The notes beneath the pieces are model-generated. The model made no database searches. It was not told the DNA's origin and was given only the letters and a program-made list of their open reading frames with translations. A stretch of DNA of 64,000 nt from the NCBI GenBank assembly GCA_039960995.1, contig JBDVKF010000085.1, positions 1-64,000 on the forward strand. Reading direction: 5' to 3'. The DNA is from JABSSA01 sp039960995 (lineage in GTDB: Bacteria > Pseudomonadota > Alphaproteobacteria > Rhodobacterales > Rhodobacteraceae). Made by a program: the position numbers and the translations under genes. Below, piece by piece: positions 26,200-34,623 of the stretch (position 1 is its first letter; each line of letters starts with the position of its first letter).

Positions 26200-26637
26200 A
26201 AGCAGACTTGTGACACAGAGGGGGCGTAGATGAAAATGGAATACCCGTCAGGTATTTACATTGGGTTCATCGATTTTCATGGAACGCAAGGCGTTGTAGA
26301 AAAAGCTAACCGGAAACTGTGCACCGTATCGGGGCGGATATAGGTGCTTTTGACATGCAAGGAGGATCCTGCAAGCAGGGTGGTTTCGCTGGTTGGTGTG
26401 AACCAGACATGCAGTCAGGGGGGTGATTCCCGGTTAGCTTGAATTTCAACATTTTTGGCAGAGGCCTAAGCCCGCAAAGCCAATACTCAATACATATCCT
26501 AACAAATAAATTTCGAAAAAACCGAAGTACTCGTTAACACTTAACAACAAGACACCTTAAAGCCGTCAATGTTGGTCGAAACGTGGCACCTTTGGAGCGG
26601 AAACCAGTTGTTTCCAACTAAGCGTCAAACCGAGTAT
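26200..26637. other. Intergenic stretch between VOC gene and pyc
   Basis: 438 bp with no coding region. It contains a 138-nt element bounded by perfect 11-bp inverted repeats (listed separately). The rest, 26441-26637, is AT-rich and follows the pyc stop codon; no other structure was recognised. Confidence 0.5.
26303..26440 (-). ncRNA. Inverted-repeat-bounded 138-nt element: candidate small RNA or MITE
   Basis: AAGCTAACCGG (26303-26313) is the exact reverse complement of CCGGTTAGCTT (26430-26440). Inside are three further hairpins: GCACC...GGTGC near 26321-26346, one around GCAAGGAGGATCCTGC near 26357-26374, and CTGGTT-ggtgtg-AACCAG near 26389-26406. On the minus strand the closing stem ends in a five-T run (26304-26300), as for a terminated transcript. 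The loop of the middle hairpin then reads CCTCCTT, an anti-Shine-Dalgarno-like sequence. A miniature transposable element is the alternative. Confidence 0.4.
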
Positions 26638-29600
26638 TTATTCGAATTCGATAAGCAGGTCCTTTGCATCGATTTGCCCGCCGGGTTGAACATGGACTGC
26701 GGCGATAACGGCATCGCGTTCGGCGTGAATACCGGTTTCCATTTTCATGGCTTCGATGGTTAATAAAAGATCGCCTTCGTTGACGCTTTGTCCGACCTGC
26801 GCGCCCACGGATGCGACCACGCCCGGCATCGGTGCGCCAATGTGATTTGGATTGGCAATGTCTGCTTTGGGTCTCGCCGCCGTCTTTGCTGCGATCATCC
26901 GATTTGGCGTCCTGATCACACGAGGATGGCCGTTCAGCTCGAAAAACACCTTAACTTCGCCGTTCTCATCCGTGTCGCCAATGGCTTGTAGTCGGATTTC
27001 CAGTGTCTTTCCCGGATCGATCTCTGCTGTGATCTGGTCACCCGGTTCCATCCCATAGAAAAAGTTCTTTGTCGGAAGGGTGCGTACAGGACCATAGGAC
27101 CGATGCCGGCCCATGTAATCGAGGAAGACTTTTGGATACATCAGATATCCAGCGAGATCTTCGTCATCGATCTCCATCCCATTCAGCTCACTGGACACGT
27201 CTGCGCGCACAGCTTCTAAATCCACCGGTTCAAGATGCTTGCCGGGGCGGTCTGTGTTTGGATTTTCACCCTTTAGAATTTTTTCAACCAGCGCATCAGG
27301 GAAGCCACCGGGAGGTTGGCCAAGATTGCCGCGCATCATGTCGACGACACTGTCAGGGAACGCCACATCTTTGGCTGGATCCTCTACATCGTCGCGTGTC
27401 AGATTTTGACTGACCATCATAAGGGCCATGTCGCCGACGACCTTTGATGAGGGCGTCACTTTGACGATGTCACCAAACATCTGGTTCACATCCGCATAGG
27501 TTTGCGCAACCTCATGCCAGCGTTCTTCCAGACCAAGACTGCGCGCTTGCGCCTTTAGGTTGGTAAACTGGCCACCGGGCATTTCGTGCAGATACACCTC
27601 GGAGGAGGGCGCTTGCATGCCGGATTCAAATGCGGCGTAATGATTGCGGACCGCTTCCCAATATTCGCTGATTTCGCGCACTGAATTGATGTCCAACCCA
27701 GTGTCGCGATCTGTATTGCGCAAGGATTCAATCACAGTGCCCAATGTCGCTTGTGACGTGTTTCCAGACAAGGCGTCCATTGCGCAATCAACGGCGTCAA
27801 CACCCGCTTCGGCGGCGGCAACGATTGTGGCAACCGCGACGCCGGCCGTGTCATGCGTGTGAAAGTGGATTGGCAAACCAACTTCTTGTTTCAGAGTGCG
27901 CACCAGAATGCCGGCGGCACTTGGTTTCAAAAGCCCCGCCATATCCTTGAGGCCCAGAACATGTGCACCCGCATCGCGCAGTTCTTTACCCATGTTTACA
28001 TAGTATTGAAGGTCATATTTGGCGCGATCTGGGTTCAGGATGTCACCTGTGTAGCAGATGGTGCCTTCGCAGACCTTGCCGCTTTCGACCACGGCATCCA
28101 TAGCGACGCGCATGTTTTCAACCCAATTCAAGCTGTCAAACACACGGAACACATCAATACCGGTTTGTGCTGCTACGCGGACAAATTCCTGGACCACGTT
28201 ATCTGGGAAGTTCGTGTACCCGACACCGTTAGAGCCGCGCAGCAACATCTGGGTCATCAGGTTTGGCATTGCTTCGCGTAGATCGCGCAAACGCTGCCAA
28301 GGACATTCCTGCAAGAACCGATAGGCTACATCGAATGTCGCACCACCCCAACATTCAACTGAAAACAGCTGTGGAAGGTTGGCGGCATAAGTTGGTGCGA
28401 CCTTGATCATGTCCAGCGACCGCATGCGTGTTGCCAACAACGATTGGTGGCCGTCGCGCATGGTGGTGTCGGTGATCAACACTTGGCTTTGGGCCTTCAT
28501 CCAATCGGCAACCGCTTGCGGACCTTTTTGTTCCAAAAGGTTGCGCGTGCCCATTTGGGCTTCGCCCTTAACCAAGGGTGGTTTTGGATCCTTCAGGTCT
28601 GTTCTTGGACGTGGACGGTCCTTGGTTTCCGGGTGTCCGTTCACGGTGATGTCGGCGATATAATTCAGCACCTTTGTGCCGCGGTCGCGCCGGACGCGGA
28701 ACTGAAACAGGTCAGGCGTCTCGTCGATGAATTTTGTTGTGTATTCATTCGACAAAAACGTTGGGTGTTTCAACAGGTTCTCAACGAAAGCGATGTTGGT
28801 CGACACGCCCCGCACACGAAATTCGCGCAAGGCGCGGTCCATGCGGGCAATGGCTTTTTCAGGTGTCGGCGCCCACGCCGTTACTTTGGTCAAAAGCGAG
28901 TCGTAAAAGCGGGTGATGACACCACCGGCATAAGCCGTGCCGCCATCCAATCGGATGCCCATACCTGTTGCAGACCGATAGGCAGTGATGCGGCCATAAT
29001 CAGGGATAAAGTTATTCAGTGGATCTTCTGTGGTGACGCGGGTCTGGAGCGCGTGACCATTCAGGCGCACGTCTTTTTGGGACGCTTTGCCTGTCGCTTC
29101 TTCGATTGTTTTGCCTTCAGCAATCAGGATCTGAGCCTGTACAATATCGATGCCGGTGACTTCTTCTGTTACGGTATGTTCGACTTGGACGCGTGGGTTC
29201 ACTTCGATGAAGAAAAACTTGCCCGTTTCCATGTCCATCAAGAATTCAACGGTGCCTGCACATTCGTAATTCACGTGCTTACAAATCTTGTGTCCAAGAT
29301 CGCAAATTTCAGTGCGTTGTTTTTCGCTTAAATATGGGGCAGGGGCGCGTTCTACGACTTTTTGGTTGCGGCGCTGAACGGAACAGTCGCGTTCAAACAG
29401 ATGATACATGCCGCCATGTTTGTCGCCAAGAATTTGAACTTCGACGTGACGGGCGCGGGTGATCATCTTTTCCAGATAACCTTCGCCATTGCCAAAGGCG
29501 GCTTCTGCCTCGCGACGGCCTTCCAGAACTTTCTCTTCGACTTCGTCCTCGGAAAAGATCGGGCGCATGCCGCGACCACCGCCACCCCACGATGCTTTCA

Positions 29601-30078
29601 GCATCAAAGGATAGCCAACTTCGGCGGCCTCTTTTTTAATGGCAGCGACATCGTCACCCAAAACTTCGGTTGCCGGGATGACAGGAACGCCCGCTTCCAT
29701 TGCGACGCGTCGTGCGCTGGCTTTGTCCCCTAAGGCGCGCATCGTCTCGGCCTTTGGACCGATAAACGTGATGCCTGCTTTTTCACAGGCGTCGACGAAT
29801 TCCGGGTTTTCCGAAAGCAGACCATAGCCGGGGTGAATGGCGTCCGCGCCGCATTCACGTGCGACCCGGATGATTTCTTCGATGGAAAGATAGGCCGCGA
29901 CCGGTCCCATGCCTTCGCCAATGCGATATGCTTCGTCAGATTTAAATCGATGCAGCCCCAGTTTGTCTTCCTCGGCATAGACCGCGACGGTCTTTTTACC
30001 CATTTCGTTGGCAGCGCGCATCACGCGGATGGCAATCTCGCCTCGGTTAGCAATTAGGATTTTTTGGAAGTCTGGCAT
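26638..30078 (-). CDS. pyc: Pyruvate carboxylase
   Basis: 1146 residues, full-length single-chain enzyme. It makes oxaloacetate from pyruvate, bicarbonate and ATP for anaplerosis. Order of domains: biotin carboxylase (1-460; ILIANRGEIAIRVMRAA, ATP-grasp GGGGRGMR, EVNPRVQVEHTVTE), carboxyltransferase (about 540-810; TDTTMRDGHQSLLATRMR, HFHTHDTAGVA), allosteric linker, and biotinyl domain with EAMKMET carrying the biotinylated Lys1112. No frame damage is seen. Single gene on the minus strand. Confidence 0.98.
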   Translation of the reverse strand: MPDFQKILIANRGEIAIRVMRAANEMGKKTVAVYAEEDKLGLHRFKSDEAYRIGEGMGPVAAYLSIEEIIRVARECGADAIHPGYGLLSENPEFVDACEKAGITFIGPKAETMRALGDKASARRVAMEAGVPVIPATEVLGDDVAAIKKEAAEVGYPLMLKASWGGGGRGMRPIFSEDEVEEKVLEGRREAEAAFGNGEGYLEKMITRARHVEVQILGDKHGGMYHLFERDCSVQRRNQKVVERAPAPYLSEKQRTEICDLGHKICKHVNYECAGTVEFLMDMETGKFFFIEVNPRVQVEHTVTEEVTGIDIVQAQILIAEGKTIEEATGKASQKDVRLNGHALQTRVTTEDPLNNFIPDYGRITAYRSATGMGIRLDGGTAYAGGVITRFYDSLLTKVTAWAPTPEKAIARMDRALREFRVRGVSTNIAFVENLLKHPTFLSNEYTTKFIDETPDLFQFRVRRDRGTKVLNYIADITVNGHPETKDRPRPRTDLKDPKPPLVKGEAQMGTRNLLEQKGPQAVADWMKAQSQVLITDTTMRDGHQSLLATRMRSLDMIKVAPTYAANLPQLFSVECWGGATFDVAYRFLQECPWQRLRDLREAMPNLMTQMLLRGSNGVGYTNFPDNVVQEFVRVAAQTGIDVFRVFDSLNWVENMRVAMDAVVESGKVCEGTICYTGDILNPDRAKYDLQYYVNMGKELRDAGAHVLGLKDMAGLLKPSAAGILVRTLKQEVGLPIHFHTHDTAGVAVATIVAAAEAGVDAVDCAMDALSGNTSQATLGTVIESLRNTDRDTGLDINSVREISEYWEAVRNHYAAFESGMQAPSSEVYLHEMPGGQFTNLKAQARSLGLEERWHEVAQTYADVNQMFGDIVKVTPSSKVVGDMALMMVSQNLTRDDVEDPAKDVAFPDSVVDMMRGNLGQPPGGFPDALVEKILKGENPNTDRPGKHLEPVDLEAVRADVSSELNGMEIDDEDLAGYLMYPKVFLDYMGRHRSYGPVRTLPTKNFFYGMEPGDQITAEIDPGKTLEIRLQAIGDTDENGEVKVFFELNGHPRVIRTPNRMIAAKTAARPKADIANPNHIGAPMPGVVASVGAQVGQSVNEGDLLLTIEAMKMETGIHAERDAVIAAVHVQPGGQIDAKDLLIEFE

Positions 30079-30179
30079 GACTTAAGTCCCCGATTGGCAG
30101 CTTTTTGCATTTGCAGCGTCGTTTATGACGTTTTGGTGACAGGGTAAATGCGTTGAATTGGGTACGAGGTGGAATTGCA

Positions 30180-31694
30180 TCACTTGCCAACGGTTTTGGC
30201 CAGTTTGACACGTGCCATCGCGTCTTCTGGCAAGCCTTGTGTGCTGCCCCAAAACGACGCAACATTTTGGCCCTTGGCGCGGCTACGCCCTCCCTTGAAC
30301 CCAAGGACTTCGCGCAAAACGACACCTCGGCCCATCCGGGTATACCATCGCATTGCATGACGAATATCCAAGTTGGTATGAAAATAAGTACGCCAGATCG
30401 CTTTGGGCCGCAGTTGCAATGTCATTTCTATCAGCTTGACCCATAAAAATATACGCAAGGGCGGCACGTTGGGACAATCCAGCACTTGGTGCTTGTAATC
30501 CCATCGCCGCAAGTCTGGTTCGATGACTTTGCGATGGGAGGACGCAGCAAAAAAAGGGGTCCAGCGATGCGGGGTCGCGAAAACGGACATGATTTGATCG
30601 GGATCATAACGCAGCAGAGACCGCAATAGACGCCAATAATCCGCGTCCGTTTCCTCCTCAAACCCAATGGCAAATGTGCATAACCCGATCATATCATTTT
30701 GCCGCAACAGCTTGATCGCTGTTTGGTCTGTTGTTTGATCGCTGCCTTTGCGAACAGTCGCTAACGTGGTCTGATCGGTCCCCTCCAATCCCATCAAGAA
30801 TCGTATGACGCCTGCGCGTTTGTACAGAGGCATCAAATCAGCATCTCGAACGATGTCACCGGCGCGGGTTGACCCGACGATCAACACGTTGACGTCCAAT
30901 TCTATCAATGCCTCCAAAAAAGCACGCCACATCCGGCGCGAAGATGTCGGGTTTTCGTCGGCAAGATTGATCAATTCAATCCCGTGTTCCCGCACCAGCC
31001 ACGCGATTTCTTGCGCGAACTTAACGGGATCACGGTGCCGCCATCGCGTCCAAAATCCACGTTGCCCGCAATAGGTACACAAGTGCGGGCAGCCTCGCGA
31101 AAATTGCAGGATAACCGCGCGCTTTCCGCCCCAATAGGAATAATCCTTAAAGTCGATCAGCTCCCACCCGATCCGGTGCGCATCCAAATCCTGCAGCATG
31201 GGGGCTAACGGGGTTGCTTTTGGTCCGTCAGGGGCGTGGTAGGCAAGTCCTCGAATGTGAGACAGATCAACATTGTCGCGCAGTGCACACATCAAATTGC
31301 AAACGGTCGCTTCGCCTTCGCCTCTGACGATCACGTCGATTTGCGGACATGCGCGCAGCACGTCGTCCCAATGATAGGTCGGGAAAACACCACCATATAT
31401 GAGTGTTAGGTTTGGATGATTACGACGCAACATCTCTGTCAGGACCACGATTGTTGGATGGGCTGACGTCGATCCAGAATGTCCTATCAAAACGGCATCA
31501 GGGTTCATTTGCGATACGCGGTCCGCAATGTCCGTCAGTTCCAGATTTTCGCGATCTGCGTTCAACAGGTTGACGTCAAACCCTGCATCGATCAACGAAC
31601 CACCGATCGAGAGCAATCCTAAGGGAGGTAAATGCTCCTTGGGAACGCGACTGCCGATGGCTGTGTGAGGGGGATTGATCAACAACAGTTTCAT
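30180..31694 (-). CDS. bchE: BchE-type Mg-protoporphyrin IX monomethyl ester anaerobic oxidative cyclase
   Basis: 504 residues from the second of two adjacent ATGs; GGAG lies 6 nt before it. The N-terminal B12-binding domain (about 1-140) begins MKLLLINPPHTAIGSRVPKEHLP; the radical-SAM domain carries the 4Fe-4S motif CPHLCTYC at Cys202, Cys206 and Cys209, followed by the strongly BchE-like GQRGFWTRWRHRDP and INLADENPTSSRR, and the C-terminal WDYKHQVLDC. BchE forms ring E of bacteriochlorophyll without oxygen. No other photosynthesis gene is in the window. A general BchE-like radical-SAM/B12 enzyme with another substrate is the alternative. Confidence 0.85.
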   Translation of the reverse strand: MKLLLINPPHTAIGSRVPKEHLPPLGLLSIGGSLIDAGFDVNLLNADRENLELTDIADRVSQMNPDAVLIGHSGSTSAHPTIVVLTEMLRRNHPNLTLIYGGVFPTYHWDDVLRACPQIDVIVRGEGEATVCNLMCALRDNVDLSHIRGLAYHAPDGPKATPLAPMLQDLDAHRIGWELIDFKDYSYWGGKRAVILQFSRGCPHLCTYCGQRGFWTRWRHRDPVKFAQEIAWLVREHGIELINLADENPTSSRRMWRAFLEALIELDVNVLIVGSTRAGDIVRDADLMPLYKRAGVIRFLMGLEGTDQTTLATVRKGSDQTTDQTAIKLLRQNDMIGLCTFAIGFEEETDADYWRLLRSLLRYDPDQIMSVFATPHRWTPFFAASSHRKVIEPDLRRWDYKHQVLDCPNVPPLRIFLWVKLIEMTLQLRPKAIWRTYFHTNLDIRHAMRWYTRMGRGVVLREVLGFKGGRSRAKGQNVASFWGSTQGLPEDAMARVKLAKTVGK

Positions 31695-31780
31695 CATGTG
31701 CTCCAACAGGTTGTGTTGAAGAGATCAGTAAAGCTCGGATATGGGGATCAATCGCAGCATTTGCGCAGAGGTTGCGCAGT

Positions 31781-32920
31781 TTAAGTCAGATCAATGGGTT
31801 GGGGGAGGTGAGCGAGGTCTTTGGCACCCAGTTGACCCATATTGGCTTGAAGATCCTTGCGCAAAATCTCCACGAGGTGGGCGGGGCCAGTTGATCCAAT
31901 TGCAGCGAGCGCATAATGCCAGGCGCGTCCCAACATAACAAAATCGGCCCCTTTGGCCAAAGCCCTGAGAATGTCCAAGCCGCCTTCGATGCCGCTATCG
32001 AAGATCAAAGGAATGTCGCAGGATGATCGAATATCAGGCAATGTTTCGATGCTGGATAAACTGGCGTCAAATTGACGGCCCGAATGGTTTGAAACCCAAA
32101 TCGCGTCAACGCCCATGTGTGCCAATCGATTGGCATCAGTTGGGCGCATGACACCCTTAACGATAAATGGACCATCCCAATGGTCGCGCAGCCATTTGAC
32201 ATAGTCCCAATCTGGCGAAGTTCTCAGCAAATACCCGATATGTGCGGTTGAAGACAGGCTTTGGGTGGGTGTGGTGTTATAAGCATCTAACATACGCATG
32301 CGGGGCATACCGTGGCGCATTGTTCCAAGTGCCCAATGCGGGCGCGCGGCCGCTTGGGCCAACAAGCGTGGCGTCAATTTAGGTGGTTGAGTTAGGCCCG
32401 CCCGCGTCTGACGTTCGCGACGCGATGCCACTGGAACATCCACTGTCAGAACAAGCGTTCCAAATCCAGCAGAGCGTGCACGACGCAGCATGTCGAGCCG
32501 TATGTCTGGGTCACGTGGTGGGTACATTTGGAACCAAGCATTGTCGCCCAATGTGTCTGCGACATCTTCTGGGGATGCGGCGGCCACAGTCGACAAAGTG
32601 TAGGGGATGTTCACCTTTGCAGCCGTCGCTGCCAATTGTCGTTCGGCGTTTGGCCAGATCAACCCGGACATGCCAATCGGCGCGATCCCGAAAGGCAATG
32701 GCAAGGTTTGCCCCAAAAAGGATACGGACAAGCTTGGTTCAAATTCTCCGTGTAAAATCGAAGGGGTAAAGCCGATCTTGTCGAGTGCCGTGCGGTTGCG
32801 TGTGGTTGTCGCTTCGGTTCCGGTGCCACTGTCCAGGTATTCCCAAACAAAATGGGGAATGCGCTGTTTGGCCTTGCGGCGCAAATCTGAGATAGCAGGA
32901 AAGCGGGCATCAAGGTTCAT
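31781..32920 (-). CDS. FMN-dependent alpha-hydroxy-acid oxidase/dehydrogenase
   Basis: 379 residues of the lactate/glycolate/mandelate oxidase family, a flavin-binding (beta/alpha)8 barrel. Recognised from FVWEYLDSGTGTE, PFGIAPIGMSGLIWPNAE, LVLTVDVPVASRRERQTRAG, FIVKGVM and the catalytic His-Arg motif IWVSNHSGRQFD. The usual GIRRG phosphate loop reads GIEGG, as in one subgroup of these enzymes. Substrate not assignable. Upstream of bchE on the same strand with 86 nt between, so cotranscription is possible. Confidence 0.88.
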   Translation of the reverse strand: MNLDARFPAISDLRRKAKQRIPHFVWEYLDSGTGTEATTTRNRTALDKIGFTPSILHGEFEPSLSVSFLGQTLPLPFGIAPIGMSGLIWPNAERQLAATAAKVNIPYTLSTVAAASPEDVADTLGDNAWFQMYPPRDPDIRLDMLRRARSAGFGTLVLTVDVPVASRRERQTRAGLTQPPKLTPRLLAQAAARPHWALGTMRHGMPRMRMLDAYNTTPTQSLSSTAHIGYLLRTSPDWDYVKWLRDHWDGPFIVKGVMRPTDANRLAHMGVDAIWVSNHSGRQFDASLSSIETLPDIRSSCDIPLIFDSGIEGGLDILRALAKGADFVMLGRAWHYALAAIGSTGPAHLVEILRKDLQANMGQLGAKDLAHLPQPIDLT

Positions 32921-33065
32921 CCGGTTTTAGGCCATGATTTTTGAGATATGATCAAGGTGTAATGCGACCCTTCAGGAAACAGAAACCAAGGTTGCCGAAA
33001 GAGATAGGTGTAAAACCGGGGCTGGCGTATTCTTTTTTGGAATTTCGCGAGTGAGGTTTAACAGT

Positions 33066-33530
33066 ATGATACGCGTCTTTTACACAAGTGATCTGACCAA
33101 TGGTGTAGATCGTAGCATGATCGAGAACATTCTTTGCGCATCAAGGAAGAACAATGAACGTGACGACATTACGGGTTTCTTAATTTTGCACGAAAACAAG
33201 ATCATGCAATTGCTTGAAGACCCAGAAGACGAAGTGGAAGCATGTGTAAAACGTATTGCACAAGACCCAAGGCACAGGACAACCGGTCGGATTATGAAGT
33301 CAATGGCAACCCAAAGAGCGTTCAAAGGGTGGAGCATGGGCTGTGCGAACATAGAAGATATGTCTCCGGCCGTGTCCGATTGTGTGCGTGATCTTTATCA
33401 GGTTGCAGACCGTGTCGAAGAGGCGCGATCGCAGGAAATCCATTGGGAAAGTCAGTCGGCAGGACGATTGATAAGGTCGTTTCTCACTCAGTTTTCGGAA
33501 TTTAATAAACGGAACAGTGCGACAGCTTAG
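33066..33530 (+). CDS. BLUF-domain blue-light photoreceptor
   Basis: 154 residues. The BLUF fold (about 2-95) reads MIRVFYTSDLT, then SRKNNERDDITGFLILHENKIMQLLEDPEDEV, RIAQDPRHRTT and FKGWSMGC. The FAD-photocycle residues are at the right spacing: Tyr6, Asn30 and Gln48, matching the Tyr/Asn/Gln offsets (24 and 42) of AppA. The last 55 residues are a helical tail without an output domain, so it probably acts through protein partners. The start at 33066 is preceded by GAGG at 33053-33056. Divergent from the hydroxy-acid oxidase gene and close to bchE. Confidence 0.88.
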   Translation: MIRVFYTSDLTNGVDRSMIENILCASRKNNERDDITGFLILHENKIMQLLEDPEDEVEACVKRIAQDPRHRTTGRIMKSMATQRAFKGWSMGCANIEDMSPAVSDCVRDLYQVADRVEEARSQEIHWESQSAGRLIRSFLTQFSEFNKRNSATA

Positions 33531-33735
33531 ATAGATATTGCCGTTTGTTCAGTTGCCTCACCAATAGTCGCAATCGTAATTGATGTGCATTCAGAGGCGC
33601 ATTTGACCGTCAATCGGCAAACACCTGTTATGTCGGCAAGGTGTCTCAATAAACCGTGGTTGCACGGCTACGTAGAATTTCTTCAGTTTTTCCGTTAAGG
33701 TGTCAGCATTGATACGAGGAATTTTGGAGCAACTT

Positions 33736-34548
33736 ATGTCTATTTCGGCAGCTATTAAGGCGGTTGGTGGCGATGCGCCTGTTATTCTGACAGCCATTGA
33801 TGCGTGGAATTCAAATGCTTCACGTCTGATCGATCTTGGGATCAATAATGATTTCAGGCGTGCCATGTTGATTGGGCAGTGCGGACACGAAAGTGCGCAT
33901 TTCAAGCATCGTTTTGAAAACCTAAATTACTCTGGGTCTGGGTTGTGGCGCGTTTTTAGAAAGTACTTTAAATCAGAAGCGGAAGCTGCAAAATTTCATC
34001 GCCAACCTGAACGTATTGCCAACCGAGTTTATTCTGATCGAAACGGAAACGGAAATGGAAACGAAGCGAGCGGAGAAGGTTGGAAGTATCGCGGTCGAGG
34101 TTATTTGCAACTGACCGGTAAAGCCAATTACAAAACCTATGGGAAGCTGCTTGGGATTGATCTTGTAAATGACCCCGACAAAGCGGCAGATCCTGAGGTT
34201 TGTTGGTTGATTGCAGCGCAGTTTTGCGGGCGCGTTCGGCGCAGTGGTCGCACCTTGCTGCATTGGGCGGATGCGCCTGATCCGGATGTTGTTATGGTGA
34301 CCTTGGGCATCAATGGCGGCCATAATGGTCTGGCTGATCGCAAGATTTTAACGGCCAAAGCTTTAGCGGCGTTAACGGGGGATGCTCCGACATCAGAATG
34401 GCAAGCTTTGTTGTTGAATGCAGGCTTTAACCCCAGCCCAGTTGACGGGTTAGATGGCCTCAAAACGCAAACAGCCCGAAAAGACGCTGAAAAGAAGTTT
34501 GGATTGACAGGAAAAGACCTTCTTAAAAAGCTTCGAAGCCTCGCCTAG
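33736..34548 (+). CDS. GH19-type chitinase/muramidase-like protein (endolysin-like)
   Basis: 270 residues. The lysozyme-like domain (about 1-200) has the glutamate in MLIGQCGHESAHFKHRFENLNY and the conserved EGWKYRGRGYLQLTGKANY segment typical of family 19 hydrolases and phage endolysins. The C-terminal part (about 205-270; LLNAGFNPSPVDGLDGLKTQTARKDAEKKFGL) resembles a small peptidoglycan-binding domain. No signal peptide, and no holin or phage gene nearby. GGAG lies 6 nt before the chosen ATG; a frame start at 33700 is less likely. It may be a phage-derived cell-wall hydrolase. Confidence 0.8.
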   Translation: MSISAAIKAVGGDAPVILTAIDAWNSNASRLIDLGINNDFRRAMLIGQCGHESAHFKHRFENLNYSGSGLWRVFRKYFKSEAEAAKFHRQPERIANRVYSDRNGNGNGNEASGEGWKYRGRGYLQLTGKANYKTYGKLLGIDLVNDPDKAADPEVCWLIAAQFCGRVRRSGRTLLHWADAPDPDVVMVTLGINGGHNGLADRKILTAKALAALTGDAPTSEWQALLLNAGFNPSPVDGLDGLKTQTARKDAEKKFGLTGKDLLKKLRSLA

Positions 34549-34623
34549 GGGTATCCGAACCTAGTGCAGAACATTGCAAGAACGTCTCTTTATCTCTGAC
34601 TTTGGGCGCGCTAGTGTTACGGC

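Noticed and set aside
28444..29331. 295-codon plus-strand frame inside pyc
   Set aside because: It is antisense to the strongly conserved biotin carboxylase part of pyruvate carboxylase and gives a Cys/His/Phe-rich peptide with no domain pattern.
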